64,000 nucleotides of DNA from JAVBPE01 sp031549865. GTDB taxonomy: Bacteria > Bacillota_I > Bacilli_A > Acholeplasmatales > Anaeroplasmataceae. Position 1 is the stretch's first letter, and each line of letters starts with the position of its first letter. The notes under the pieces were generated by a model. That model did no database searches. It had not been told where the DNA came from and was given only the letters and a program-made list of their open reading frames with translations. Of this stretch, positions 8,469 through 18,164 are shown piece by piece. The stretch is from NCBI GenBank assembly GCA_031549865.1, contig JAVBPE010000016.1, positions 21,804 to 85,803 of the forward strand. Reading direction: 5' to 3'. Both the position numbers and the translations under genes were made by a program.

Positions 8469-9269
8469 TTAATCGTTTACAGTATAACCATATGATTGAT
8501 TAAAACTTACATTACATGCCTCAGTTGAACTATTATATCCATACCATACATGTCCATAATAACCAATGTTATGAGATACATCTATATATGCAGATCCATT
8601 TTTTCTAAATACATATAATCCATAGGCATAAACATCGCCTCCCAAGTAGGAATTTGTATTGCCAACATGTGAATTATATTTATAAATTGTTTCATATACT
8701 AAACTCGCTGAACTCGTGTTTGATTCAATTGTTAAATCATTATGATTAAAATCTACACTGGCACTTATTGAAGGACCACTACCATCTAATCCTACCCCAA
8801 TTGATCCAGTCGTTTGAGATGGAGCATTTTTTGGTTCATAATTTATAATTTCATAATTAGAGGCTCTAAATGTTACTCTAGTTTTTATAAATCTATTGTA
8901 CCAATTATCACCATATGAACCTATTCCAAAAACACCATTATATCTATTTTGGAGTGGTGATGCACAAATTCGATAAGCATAACACCAAATTGAAGGGTCT
9001 ATTTTATTTCTTAATAATACTTCAACTACCGTAGTTTTATGCTGAGTTCTTGGGTTATTCCCCTTACTATCTTTTTCAATATATAAATAAGAATAACTTC
9101 GAAACCCATCCATATAATAAGGTTCATAATCTGTTGAGATATTAAATCCATAGGCAGTTGCATTAGTATAAAATGAATCAGATGCTGCCGATACTTTTTT
9201 GTCACTACTAAAAAGAAGTGTAAATGTAATGCATAAAGCCATTATTAAAAACAAACATTTTTTCTTCAT
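8469..9269 (-). CDS. Secreted beta-rich protein of unknown family, next to a dedicated ABC transporter
   Basis: The protein has 266 residues with a clear Sec signal peptide (cleavage after VSA, about residue 28). The mature part is rich in Tyr, Ser, Gly and Asn and predicted beta. Residues about 155-174 read GSIGVGLDGSGPSISASVDF, an alternating small/hydrophobic pattern like the membrane hairpin of beta-pore toxins. Few cysteines are present (positions about 96, 102 and one near the C-terminus). It lies 17 bases after the ABC transporter gene and before a lipoprotein. It could be an exported toxin or bacteriocin-like protein; I cannot assign a family. Confidence 0.65.
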   Translation of the reverse strand: MKKKCLFLIMALCITFTLLFSSDKKVSAASDSFYTNATAYGFNISTDYEPYYMDGFRSYSYLYIEKDSKGNNPRTQHKTTVVEVLLRNKIDPSIWCYAYRICASPLQNRYNGVFGIGSYGDNWYNRFIKTRVTFRASNYEIINYEPKNAPSQTTGSIGVGLDGSGPSISASVDFNHNDLTIESNTSSASLVYETIYKYNSHVGNTNSYLGGDVYAYGLYVFRKNGSAYIDVSHNIGYYGHVWYGYNSSTEACNVSFNQSYGYTVND

Positions 9270-9286
9270 ATCCCTATCCTCTTTTT

Positions 9287-11461
9287 CTAATAATTTATTT
9301 TTACTAAAATAGCAGGATCTATTTTTCTTATTTGATAATAAGGATTTAAAATTGCTATTAATAGTCCCATGAAAATTGATGCAAATAATGCTATATAAAT
9401 ATTAAATGATTGAATAAATATTTTATAATTAATGAACAAAACTTCATTTGATAAGTAGTTATTAAAAATAAATAGCATAATATTACCAACAATTATACTT
9501 AAAATAAATGTTGATATTGTAACTAAAAAACCATAAATAATGAAAATATTTAAAATTTTGAAATTAGATATATTTAAACATTTCAAAACTCCAATTTCTT
9601 TGCTTTTTTTATCTATAAATCCAATAATAGAAAAATATAATGATAATAAAGTTAATAATAAAACAATTACACTTACTATTATTAATGCAGTTTTTAATAG
9701 TGAATTTAAAAAATCATCCATTGTATAACATGCTATTAAATCATTATCAGAAAATATTATATTATTTTTATCTAAATTAGAAATATCTTTTTTTACATTT
9801 AATAGTTTTATACAGTAACCGTCTATATTTATTTTTGAATATTCATTTAATAATGAATTATAAAATTCTTCACTAATTAAAACATCATAATCATTATTTT
9901 GTGCGATTCCTACTATATTCACTGATTCATATATTTCATAGAGATTTATAATATCTAAATAAGAATTATAATTTTCTGATTCTTTAATATTTTTATAATC
10001 AAATTTGTATGGAAAAGTATTATTATTAAAATATGAATTATAGAATTTTTGTGATATCATAATCTCATTTTTAATTAAAGTGCTACTATTGTCTTTTCCA
10101 TAAGTTAATTTCATATAATTAGAGCAGTATGTTAATGTATTATCTTTAGAAAGTAAAAAATTTGCACCTCTTAAATTTAAACCAAAATTATTTTCTTGCA
10201 TTTTTTCATTAATATCATTTTGACTTATATAAAGTGCACCATAATAAAATTTTAAATCATCTATATTTTTATTACGATATTCTTCATCGCTCATATATTT
10301 TGTATAAACATTTTGATAATCGGTTTCAATTACTTCCGTGATTTTGAAATTATAATTATTATTATTTATGTTTAAAGATAGTTCCTCATTTTCTACATCA
10401 ATTCTATCGAAAATATAATAAGCTACAAAATCAGTAATTTTTAAGCCACTAGTATTATCATTTTTAATAATAAGATTAAAAGGAAAATTTATGTGATAAG
10501 TATTATCTGGAATATTAACTTTAACATAAGAGAAAATATTTTCTGAATTTATTAATGTATTAATATCATTATAAAAAGTTTTACCTTTTTGATAAGAATA
10601 ATTTGTGTAATTATTTTCATTATAATAATCTTTTGATACTGAATAGTATTCTCTATTCGTTTGATTAATTGCATTTTTTAATGTATTATTTTTGTTGTAA
10701 AAAGTTAAATTGAAACAAATAAATAATAATAAAATACTAAAAAAAGATAATAAAATGGTTAGACCAAATTTAATAGGACGAGCTTTAATTAAACTCAACG
10801 AATATTTAAATTGATATTTTAAATCAAAGGTCTTTTTTTTATCTTTTAATACTACAATAGATTTTTGATATTCTTTAATTTCTTTTATCTTCTCAATACT
10901 ACCATTATTAATATTTAAAATATTATCTCCATATAAATTAGCTAATTCTAAATCATGGGAAACTACAATCAAAAGCTTCATTTTCGAAATATTTTTAAGA
11001 CAATCAAATAGTATTTTGGCATTTTCTTTATCCAAGTTGCCAGTTGGTTCATCTAATAAAATAATATCAGTATCCATTGCCAATGCACGGGCAATTGCTA
11101 AACGTTGTTTTTCTCCACCTGATAAATATTTTATCGAAGTTTTTTCTATAATATTTAAATCTAACAAAGTCAAAATCTCTTTAATATCTTCTTCTTTGGC
11201 GCCAGTTAAAGCAATATTATCTATTACAGATAAATCAGACAATAAATTATATTCTTGAAAGACATAAGTAATTGTCTTATCACAAATTACCTCACCACTA
11301 GTTGGCTTTTCAAGACGACCTAATAAATTGATAAATGTGGATTTTCCACTACCACTTTTTCCGGTTATAAAATATATCCCTGTTTCGTTAAATGAATATG
11401 TAATATTATCTAATATCAATCTATCTTTATATTTTTTTGTTAAATTTGAAATCTTTAACAT
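9287..11461 (-). CDS. ABC transporter, ATPase fused to FtsX/MacB-type permease
   Basis: The protein has 724 residues. The nucleotide-binding domain comes first: Walker A GKSGSGKST (34-42), signature LSGGEKQ (113-119), Walker B IILLDEPT (133-140) and switch His in VVSHD. One membrane helix (about 232-254) is followed by a 330-residue extracellular region and three C-terminal helices with an FtsX-like pattern, ending in YYQIRKIDPAILVKINY. This is the MacB topology used for exporting peptides or extracting toxins. It heads a three-gene operon with a secreted protein and a lipoprotein, its likely substrate and partner. RBS GGGGAG precedes the ATG. Confidence 0.85.
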   Translation of the reverse strand: MLKISNLTKKYKDRLILDNITYSFNETGIYFITGKSGSGKSTFINLLGRLEKPTSGEVICDKTITYVFQEYNLLSDLSVIDNIALTGAKEEDIKEILTLLDLNIIEKTSIKYLSGGEKQRLAIARALAMDTDIILLDEPTGNLDKENAKILFDCLKNISKMKLLIVVSHDLELANLYGDNILNINNGSIEKIKEIKEYQKSIVVLKDKKKTFDLKYQFKYSLSLIKARPIKFGLTILLSFFSILLLFICFNLTFYNKNNTLKNAINQTNREYYSVSKDYYNENNYTNYSYQKGKTFYNDINTLINSENIFSYVKVNIPDNTYHINFPFNLIIKNDNTSGLKITDFVAYYIFDRIDVENEELSLNINNNNYNFKITEVIETDYQNVYTKYMSDEEYRNKNIDDLKFYYGALYISQNDINEKMQENNFGLNLRGANFLLSKDNTLTYCSNYMKLTYGKDNSSTLIKNEIMISQKFYNSYFNNNTFPYKFDYKNIKESENYNSYLDIINLYEIYESVNIVGIAQNNDYDVLISEEFYNSLLNEYSKINIDGYCIKLLNVKKDISNLDKNNIIFSDNDLIACYTMDDFLNSLLKTALIIVSVIVLLLTLLSLYFSIIGFIDKKSKEIGVLKCLNISNFKILNIFIIYGFLVTISTFILSIIVGNIMLFIFNNYLSNEVLFINYKIFIQSFNIYIALFASIFMGLLIAILNPYYQIRKIDPAILVKINY

Positions 11462-11698
11462 ATTTATCTCCCCTTATTCAACAAAAGAAAAAACAACGTT
11501 ATAAAATATCATAAAAGATACATATATCATTGTTTGAGAACAAAAAAGAAAATTAATTTATTTAATTTTGCCCCGTATCCTCAATAATCATTTTAACATA
11601 ACTATTAGATTAAAGCAATTATATTGGCAGAGAATTAGTTTTAAAAAAAGTAAAATATGTGTCTTATTTTGTAAAAAAAGAAATTTAAGACGTTTTTT

Positions 11699-13012
11699 TT
11701 AGCAAATTATAATATTATCAGAATTAATCACTTCTATTTCTTTTTCCAATTCATGTTGAATATTTTTATTTATTTCATAATTGAAATTAGTGAAGGTAAT
11801 ATTTGATGCATTATTGATATAAATAACTTTTAAAGGCATTTTCAAAACACCATAACCTTCTGATGGTCTTAGATCATAAATATTTTTTTCCCAATTTGTT
11901 TTACTGCTTAATATTAAATTCATATTTTTAAAAGATAAATCTTTTATATTTAAAGAATCACCATAAATAAATAATCCATTTTCAACATCACATGTTATAT
12001 TTTCAAAAGAAATATTCCTAATTACACCTAGTTTAGAATCATTTTTTCTTTTAACTGCAGTTATGACAATTGGTTCAGCTTTTCCCCACCATTCTATTGG
12101 TGAAAAACGACGAGTTTCAATATAAATATTTTTAAATCTTATATCACTTATATTTCCTTCATCTCTAAGTTGAAATGCAATACCTCGATTGCTTTTTAAT
12201 ATTTTACAATCTGTTATTTCAATATTTTTAAAATCACTAACACTTTCAGTTCCAAATTTTATTGCAGCACTCGTAGAAATCAAAGTGCAATTTTTAACAA
12301 TAATATTTTCACATGCCCCATATTTTTTATTCTCTTTAGTAGTTTTAAAAACAATGCAATCATCTGCTGCTTCAATATAGCAATTTGTAATAGAGACATT
12401 CTTACAGTGGTCTGGATCTATCCCATCGCAATTTGCCAAGCGAAGATTATTTAATATTCGTACATTGTCAATATAAATTTCGTTACATCCTACTAAATGA
12501 GTTGTCCAAAATGCACTACGTTTTAATGTTACATTTGTGATTTTTATATTTGAGGAATTCTCAAAGTATATTAATGGGACACGAGGATAAAAGAAACCAT
12601 CAATATGATATTTTGAAACCTTACCATAAAATATTTCTTCATTGCCATCAATTATTCCCTCTCCACTTATTGCAATATTCTTACAATTATAAGCATATAT
12701 GAAAAACTTAGTCGGTTTTCCATTATAATCACAATTATCCCATGTAGGTTCACTTAAAATGTTAATTTTGGAATTATTAGTATAATCAAAGTCATCTAAG
12801 TTATCTGATGCCATTAAAATTGAACCAGCTTCGATATATATCTCAACATTATCTTTAAAATAAATCATACCTGTTTTATAAATGAAATTTCCATCAAATA
12901 TAACTTTTCCTCCACCATTTAAATTGCAATAATCTATTGCTTTTTGAATACAATCACTCATATTCGAAATTGATTTATTAAATTTTAAAAAATCTCTAAT
13001 ATATATATTCAT
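11699..13012 (-). CDS. GH28-like polygalacturonase family protein (cytoplasmic)
   Basis: The protein has 437 residues, without a signal peptide. The right-handed beta-helix pattern runs through most of it. GH28 active-site blocks are visible in diverged form: NCDGIDPDHC (usual NTDGID), AADDCIVFKT (usual GDDC), and STSAAIKFGTES in place of the G-H-G-x-S-x-G-S block, so the usual active-site His is not evident. RNISFENI and DIRFKNI repeats follow. It may act on imported galacturonan or on a related oligosaccharide. It is monocistronic, with RBS AAGGAG. The missing His makes true polygalacturonase activity uncertain. Confidence 0.75.
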   Translation of the reverse strand: MNIYIRDFLKFNKSISNMSDCIQKAIDYCNLNGGGKVIFDGNFIYKTGMIYFKDNVEIYIEAGSILMASDNLDDFDYTNNSKINILSEPTWDNCDYNGKPTKFFIYAYNCKNIAISGEGIIDGNEEIFYGKVSKYHIDGFFYPRVPLIYFENSSNIKITNVTLKRSAFWTTHLVGCNEIYIDNVRILNNLRLANCDGIDPDHCKNVSITNCYIEAADDCIVFKTTKENKKYGACENIIVKNCTLISTSAAIKFGTESVSDFKNIEITDCKILKSNRGIAFQLRDEGNISDIRFKNIYIETRRFSPIEWWGKAEPIVITAVKRKNDSKLGVIRNISFENITCDVENGLFIYGDSLNIKDLSFKNMNLILSSKTNWEKNIYDLRPSEGYGVLKMPLKVIYINNASNITFTNFNYEINKNIQHELEKEIEVINSDNIIIC

Positions 13013-13148
13013 ATAATAAACTCCTTATAAATTGCTTAAATACATTTCCATTTTATCATCTTTTTTTCATTAATTCACTTATATTTATCTAATATTACTT
13101 GCTTGTAATATCGCTTTATAGGATAATTAATATATGAGGTGATTGTTT

Positions 13149-13499
13149 ATGATAACTTTGCATATAAATACCATAAATGAAATGATTATAAGATCATTTC
13201 ATGCATTAAATAAATTGAATATAAATACATCTTCATATACATTACTTATAAATAGAATTAATGCTTTAAATGTTGCGCTTGATTTATTAAAAACTTCAAA
13301 TGATCCATCTTTAAAACTTATTTATACTATCGATGAATTAAAAGAATCTCTTCTACCTCTTAAATCTATAGTAAGTAAAAGCGAAAAAGCAATTTTAAAA
13401 TTAAGAATCAATGGTTGGCAATATAAGATGCTTAAAAAAAATATCGACGCCGTTAATATGTCTATTTCACTTTTAATTAATAAAACGAAAGAAATATAG
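13149..13499 (+). CDS. Hypothetical small helical protein
   Basis: The protein has 116 residues from the ATG at 13149, chosen because AGGTGA lies 7 bases upstream; an in-frame TTG six bases earlier has no good site. It is all alpha by pattern, with leucine-rich amphipathic helices and no membrane segment or signal peptide. I do not recognise a family. It stands alone, divergent from the GH28-like gene. Confidence 0.55.
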   Translation: MITLHINTINEMIIRSFHALNKLNINTSSYTLLINRINALNVALDLLKTSNDPSLKLIYTIDELKESLLPLKSIVSKSEKAILKLRINGWQYKMLKKNIDAVNMSISLLINKTKEI

Positions 13500-13656
13500 T
13501 TTATAGATTATCTAAAATATTTAGTGGTAAAATAATAGATTGAGCTTTAAATTGCCAATATTGCAGCTATTTAGCATTCTAAATTAAATGGCATGTGAAC
13601 ATCAAATTATTTAAATAAATTCAAAGAATTAAATTATAATAAATGATAAATAGCGT

Positions 13657-13699
13657 TTATAAATAAAAGAAATGCATTTTGCATTTCTTTTATTTATAA
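13657..13699 (-). terminator. Strong terminator with 20-base perfect arms
   Basis: A 20-base perfect inverted repeat with a 3-base loop overlaps the stop codon of the Fpg-like gene. Arm core is AAAGAAATGCA. It works for the minus strand and possibly also for the plus-strand small gene. Confidence 0.8.
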
Positions 13700-14512
13700 T
13701 TTTTGGCAATTTAAACAAATATATGAAGACGTTGATCCTGTTTTTATATTTTCTATTTTTGAATTACAAATAGGACAATTTAAATCATCTTTATAACCAA
13801 TTAAAAAATCTTCAATCTTATAATTACCTTTCTTTCCATAAAAGTCCATTTCATAAGCAAATGCTCCCATGCTTAACGATTTATTTAATATAAATAAAAT
13901 AGATTCATAAAGATTCTTAATATCAATTTCATTTAAATCACATATTTTTTTTAATGGATGTATTCTTGCCATAAATAAAATATCGTGCATATACATATTG
14001 CCTATACCACTAATATTTTTTTGATTAAGTAAAAATGTTTTTATTTGTGTCTTCTTATCTTTTAATAAATTTAAAAAATAATTGCATGTAAAATTGCTAT
14101 CAAAAGGTGTAATTGCAATAGCATTTATATTCTTTTCTAAAGTTAATTCATTTGCATTTAATAATAAAAATTTTCCAAACCACCAAAAGCGAATTGTAAA
14201 ACCAGTATTGTCATTAAGTAATATTTTAATTTGATATTTATCATTAGCTAGTTCATTTGAATCATAATAAAGAATATCGGCACCCATTCCTAACGATATG
14301 GCTATATTCTCGTCATTATTCATCTTTATAATAATCCATTTTCCTTTATTATAAATTCTTATAATTTCATTATTTACTATTCTTCTATTTAAATCAGTCA
14401 GTGATACATTAGTACATTTTTCTTGAAGAATAATACATTCTTTAATTATTTTATTTGCTAATGAATTATTCATTTGATTTGCTATTTTAAATATTTCAGG
14501 TAATTCAGCCAT
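13694..14512 (-). CDS. Fpg/Nei-family DNA glycosylase homologue lacking the N-terminal proline
   Basis: The protein has 272 residues. It starts MAELPEIFKIA; in canonical Fpg/Nei the residue after Met is the catalytic Pro, here Ala, while the following Glu is kept. The helix-two-turn-helix NISGIGNMYMHDILFMARIH and a C-terminal zinc finger (CPIC ... CLNC) are intact. Related Bacillota proteins that start MLELPEA or similar are known to me as a divergent Fpg-like group. It probably binds DNA; excision of oxidised bases by the normal Schiff-base mechanism is doubtful. RBS GGAG lies before 14512. Confidence 0.85.
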   Translation of the reverse strand: MAELPEIFKIANQMNNSLANKIIKECIILQEKCTNVSLTDLNRRIVNNEIIRIYNKGKWIIIKMNNDENIAISLGMGADILYYDSNELANDKYQIKILLNDNTGFTIRFWWFGKFLLLNANELTLEKNINAIAITPFDSNFTCNYFLNLLKDKKTQIKTFLLNQKNISGIGNMYMHDILFMARIHPLKKICDLNEIDIKNLYESILFILNKSLSMGAFAYEMDFYGKKGNYKIEDFLIGYKDDLNCPICNSKIENIKTGSTSSYICLNCQKL

Positions 14513-14556
14513 GTTATTATTCTCCTAATCATCGACCCCATTATACTATATTTTAT

Positions 14557-14590
14557 AATAAAAAACACTATAAAAATAGTGTGTTTTATT
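14557..14590 (-). terminator. Intrinsic terminator after the BspA-type lipoprotein gene
   Basis: Hairpin with arms ACACTA/TAGTGT extended by A/T pairs, followed on the minus strand by a T-run. It separates the lipoprotein gene from the downstream glycosylase gene. Confidence 0.7.
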
Positions 14591-14602
14591 AACGTTATTA
14601 CT

Positions 14603-16591
14603 TTAGTCGTATGTTACACCTGAAAAATATGATGCAAAATTTCTAGCATGAACTTCAAAAGGTTGATTCCAATAATCACTCCAATTGCTTGAATCTTCTA
14701 ATAAGGGTATATAATCTGCCTTCCATTTATTAATCATAATCTCATCAACTAAAGCCCAAGCACCATAGTCATTATAACCGAACAAATGCGACATATATAA
14801 ATAATATACCATGTCATCATAAGTAGTCCATAATGGATAATAGCTATTGCCAAAACTTGGGGGAACATCTCTTTTTATAATAAATACTATTGCTGGATTA
14901 TTATATATGGAAATTGAACTATTATCAGGATTAAATTCATATTTTCCATGATACAATAATTCATCAACTTTAATTCCACTAACTTCTAAAATACTCTCGT
15001 AGGTCTTATCATTTACGCCGTAACAAATAATATATTGATAGTAATGAAAGAATTCATGCATTAATGCATCCAAAACTAATAAAGAAAATTCATTAAAATA
15101 TAAATTTAGTGTATCAGTTGAAGCAAGATATTCACCCTTAAAGTTCATTTCACTATATTGTTCATCTCTTACACAATTAACTATTAATTTATTCTCAAAA
15201 TTAGAAAGTGGTCCAATATATAATTCATGCAATCTATCGGCAATACCTTGAATTTGTTCATCAGTTATATCAATATTGGTTATATTAGTACTATAGAAAG
15301 CTAAAGGATCAATTTTCGCATTTTTTGGAATGGATATATTTTTTAAAGATTCACAGCCTGAAAAAGCAAATTGACCTATTCCTTCTAAATATTCTCCAAA
15401 AAATTCAACTTCATTTAGATTTTTACAATTTCTAAATGCATTTTCGGGAACTATTTTTATAGTTTCAGGCAAAGTAATAGTTTCTAAATTTGAACCTCCA
15501 AAAGTACTGCATACTTCAAATCTATTTAATATTACTTCTTTCAAACTCATACAATTATCAAATCTTCCCGCACTTGAATTTGCATCTTTATATGAAATAG
15601 TTGCTCCAGCTTCAAATTCAACTTTTTCTAAATTATTACAATTTGAAAAATCACCTGCATATTTTACACTATTAGGTATATATATACTTTCTAAACCACT
15701 ATAAGAAAAATCATCTATTTCAGTAATATATTTTGGGAATTTTATAGAAGTTAAACTTTTACAACCATTGAATCGTCCTGAATTTACAACAAAATTATTA
15801 TAAATAACATTAGTTACTTTTGTACCACCAAATTCGCGCATTAATGAAATTATATTATCATTTATCATATCTGCAATTATTATTTCACCAGATATTGCAT
15901 TCTCAAATTCTTCTTCCATATAAAGAGATAATTTTTTTTGTTCGGGATTTTCATATTTTGCGCTTACGCTTGTAGATATATACTCTAATTTATCAGCTGT
16001 ATGATATTGATAATCACTATATAATGTTATTGTTTCACTAAATGTTTTTGGAAAGCTTATATAATCTATAGAATTATTGCTTTCACTCCATCCATTGAAG
16101 CGATAATTATTTTTAGCATATAATGGCATATCACTAATGGTGATACTTTCATTATAATATATATCTTCAGTTTTAATATCTGTACAGCTGTAGCCAGTAT
16201 TTGTAGAATTTCGATTAATTTTTATTCCACCATTTCCTTCAAATGTTAATCTATAATCAAATACATTTATTAAAACTGTACCATGTAAACTATTATAAAG
16301 TATTTGATCATTAGGTATAAATTCCCAGTCTACATAATATGCTCCTGATAATTCAAAACTCATATTTGGATTTACGAATCTTAGTGTCCCTTGAGGTGAA
16401 AAACTTCCAGTTATAGTACTAGTATTTAAATTTTCATTAACCAAAATATTGGTCGCATGTGGAGTTTCATCTATAAAAGGATTATGTTTTGGTTTATCAT
16501 TATTTTGATTGCATGATGTTAAAAGTAAGAACACTGAAATTATAAAAATAAATGCAAAACTAATTAAAGCTATTTTAATATTTTTTTTCAT
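14603..16591 (-). CDS. Surface lipoprotein with BspA leucine-rich repeats and an HEXXH peptidase-like C-terminus
   Basis: The protein has 662 residues from the ATG at 16591 (AGGAGG 7 bases upstream; an upstream start has none). A type II signal ends in LLTSC. The mature part has one InlB-like B-repeat (GWSESNNSIDYISFPKTF region, about 140-185), then BspA/LRR5-type repeats (CKSLTSIKFPKYITEI; LESIYIPNSV; NLEKVEFEAG; ETITLPETIKIVPENAFRNC). Near the C-terminus HEFFHYYQY (His at about 512) and PFEVHARNFA (about 643-652) look like a zinc metallopeptidase HEXXH...E site. It is probably an adhesin with protease activity. Its leader contains a terminator-like hairpin. Confidence 0.75.
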   Translation of the reverse strand: MKKNIKIALISFAFIFIISVFLLLTSCNQNNDKPKHNPFIDETPHATNILVNENLNTSTITGSFSPQGTLRFVNPNMSFELSGAYYVDWEFIPNDQILYNSLHGTVLINVFDYRLTFEGNGGIKINRNSTNTGYSCTDIKTEDIYYNESITISDMPLYAKNNYRFNGWSESNNSIDYISFPKTFSETITLYSDYQYHTADKLEYISTSVSAKYENPEQKKLSLYMEEEFENAISGEIIIADMINDNIISLMREFGGTKVTNVIYNNFVVNSGRFNGCKSLTSIKFPKYITEIDDFSYSGLESIYIPNSVKYAGDFSNCNNLEKVEFEAGATISYKDANSSAGRFDNCMSLKEVILNRFEVCSTFGGSNLETITLPETIKIVPENAFRNCKNLNEVEFFGEYLEGIGQFAFSGCESLKNISIPKNAKIDPLAFYSTNITNIDITDEQIQGIADRLHELYIGPLSNFENKLIVNCVRDEQYSEMNFKGEYLASTDTLNLYFNEFSLLVLDALMHEFFHYYQYIICYGVNDKTYESILEVSGIKVDELLYHGKYEFNPDNSSISIYNNPAIVFIIKRDVPPSFGNSYYPLWTTYDDMVYYLYMSHLFGYNDYGAWALVDEIMINKWKADYIPLLEDSSNWSDYWNQPFEVHARNFASYFSGVTYD

Positions 16592-16613
16592 AATTATCCT
16601 CCTTTTAATAAAC

Positions 16614-16693
16614 AAAAAAAGCATAAGTAAATAAAAAGTTTTAATCCCAAATAAAGCTTTTACTTTTGCTTTTGAATAAAGAATTGTTTATTC
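16614..16693 (-). promoter_or_regulatory. Structured leader with terminator-like hairpin before the lipoprotein gene
   Basis: Minus-strand hairpin of 15 bases with one mismatch (16659-16673 with 16617-16631) is followed by seven T residues, and the ribosome site comes about 20 bases later. A second hairpin, GAATAAA/TTTATTC (16674-16693), lies just before it. A promoter-like TTGTAT-N17-TAAAAT is visible further upstream. The order promoter, hairpins, T-run, RBS suggests attenuation. Confidence 0.45.
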
Positions 16694-16762
16694 GAGTTAT
16701 TTTAACATTTAATTTTTTAAAATACAATTAAATCTGACAAATTAATTTAAAAATTATTTCGA

Positions 16763-16809
16763 CAAAAAAAAGATATAAAATGCGTTTTAAGCATTTCATA
16801 TCCTTTTTA
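16763..16809 (-). terminator. Intrinsic terminator after the epimerase gene
   Basis: Long hairpin with arms GATATGAAATGC and GCATTTTATATC (one mismatch) and a T-run on the minus strand, right after the epimerase stop. Confidence 0.75.
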
Positions 16810-17664
16810 TAAAGCAACTTGTATTTCATTTTTATAATCACGCCATGAATGAATTGGCTTCCAATTAAGCACTTCTTTTGCTAATTTATTGGATAATATC
16901 GTTTGATATTCTGATAAATCACTGCGGATATCAATAACATTTGGATATTCTAATTTCATTAAATCAATAGATTTTATATCCATACTTGTATCATCAGCAG
17001 CAATATTTAATTCAATATAACCTAAATTATCTTTTTCTATAGCCAATCGACAAGCAACTGCAGCATCTCTTGCATCAATATAGCTCCACAATAAATGTCT
17101 TCTTCTTTTTGAATCATGAATAAAGCTTGAAAAGTTTTTATACATTATTGGATCTATTACATTACCAAGGCGCATTGCAACTATTTGCATTCCAGTTTTA
17201 AGATTAAAACTTTTTGCTGTTTGCTCATTTACTACTTTAGATAGCCCATAACAATCATATGGTCTTTGAATGTGTTTCTCATCAAGCGGAACATATAAAG
17301 GACTTATTGGTGCATTGCAAATGCCATACGAAGCCTCACTTGAACCTATTACAACTTTTTTAATTCCTAAATTTGAACATGCCTCTAAAATATTATAAGT
17401 GCTCATCACATTATTTTGAAATACTACATCATCTGGATTCTTAAATGGATTAGGAATTGCTGCCATATGAATAACTGCATCAGCGTTTTTTAAAACATAA
17501 TAACAATCACTTAATCTATTTAAATCTACAACTATCGTTTTTGTAAGTATTTCATCAGGCATTTTAATATCCGCATTTATTACTTCATAACCATGATTCA
17601 AAAGTTCTTTTATTACAAAAGATCCAACTCTTCCATTACCACCTGTTACTACAATTTTTTTCAT
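16807..17664 (-). CDS. NAD(P)-dependent sugar epimerase/dehydratase (SDR extended family)
   Basis: The protein has 285 residues from the ATG at 17664, which follows AGAGG; a start six codons earlier lacks a site. N-terminal Rossmann motif GGNGRVG (about 8-14), acidic residue at the end of beta-2 (NADIK), VIHMAAIPNP, GSSEASYG and catalytic YDCYGLSK (Y-x-x-x-K). Length and motifs resemble uronate dehydrogenase-like and UDP-sugar epimerase-like SDRs. In a pectin degrader a role in uronic acid use is possible, but the substrate cannot be told from sequence. Confidence 0.75.
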   Translation of the reverse strand: MKKIVVTGGNGRVGSFVIKELLNHGYEVINADIKMPDEILTKTIVVDLNRLSDCYYVLKNADAVIHMAAIPNPFKNPDDVVFQNNVMSTYNILEACSNLGIKKVVIGSSEASYGICNAPISPLYVPLDEKHIQRPYDCYGLSKVVNEQTAKSFNLKTGMQIVAMRLGNVIDPIMYKNFSSFIHDSKRRRHLLWSYIDARDAAVACRLAIEKDNLGYIELNIAADDTSMDIKSIDLMKLEYPNVIDIRSDLSEYQTILSNKLAKEVLNWKPIHSWRDYKNEIQVAL

Positions 17665-17807
17665 ACATTTACCTCTTATCATTTTTGCATAATTTTATAA
17701 TAACATAATTAATAAATTTAGAAAATATATATATAAATAAAACGAAAAAACTAGTTATTTGACATTATCAAATATATATTATATTCATAGAATAAAATAG
17801 TGATTTT

Positions 17808-18101
17808 ATGAATATAGAAAATGAAAATAAAACTGAATTACTTCCCACTTTTTATGATTTAGCTTCTGTTACAAAATTAATAATAGTTTTTGCAGCTGCA
17901 AAAGAGGAAAATGAAGTAATAAAGAATATTGTCTATAATGGAATATTTCTTTATTCTATTATTAGAGTTTTAGATAATATTGATGAATTAAAACAAAGTG
18001 GATATAGTAAAGATGGAATCAAAGACTTTGATTCTTCAATGGCGAGAGGATTATTCTTTTTTGTAATTGTAATAATTAAACCTTTTTATAATATTTATTA
18101 A
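17808..18101 (+). CDS. Hypothetical small protein
   Basis: The protein has 97 residues. It is acidic and helical, with a hydrophobic C-terminal stretch (GLFFFVIVIIKPFYNIY) that could associate with the membrane. The ribosome site is weak (GTGAT). No family was recognised. It is divergent from the epimerase gene and followed by a terminator. Confidence 0.45.
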   Translation: MNIENENKTELLPTFYDLASVTKLIIVFAAAKEENEVIKNIVYNGIFLYSIIRVLDNIDELKQSGYSKDGIKDFDSSMARGLFFFVIVIIKPFYNIY

Positions 18102-18152
18102 AAAATAAAAGAACCATAAAAATTATATAATAACTTTTATGGTGCTTATTTT
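18102..18152 (+). terminator. Bidirectional intrinsic terminator
   Basis: Inverted repeat AAGAACCATAAAA/TTTTATGGTGCTT with one mismatch and flanking A/T tracts, between convergent genes. Confidence 0.75.
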
Positions 18153-18164
18153 CTCTTCAAATAT

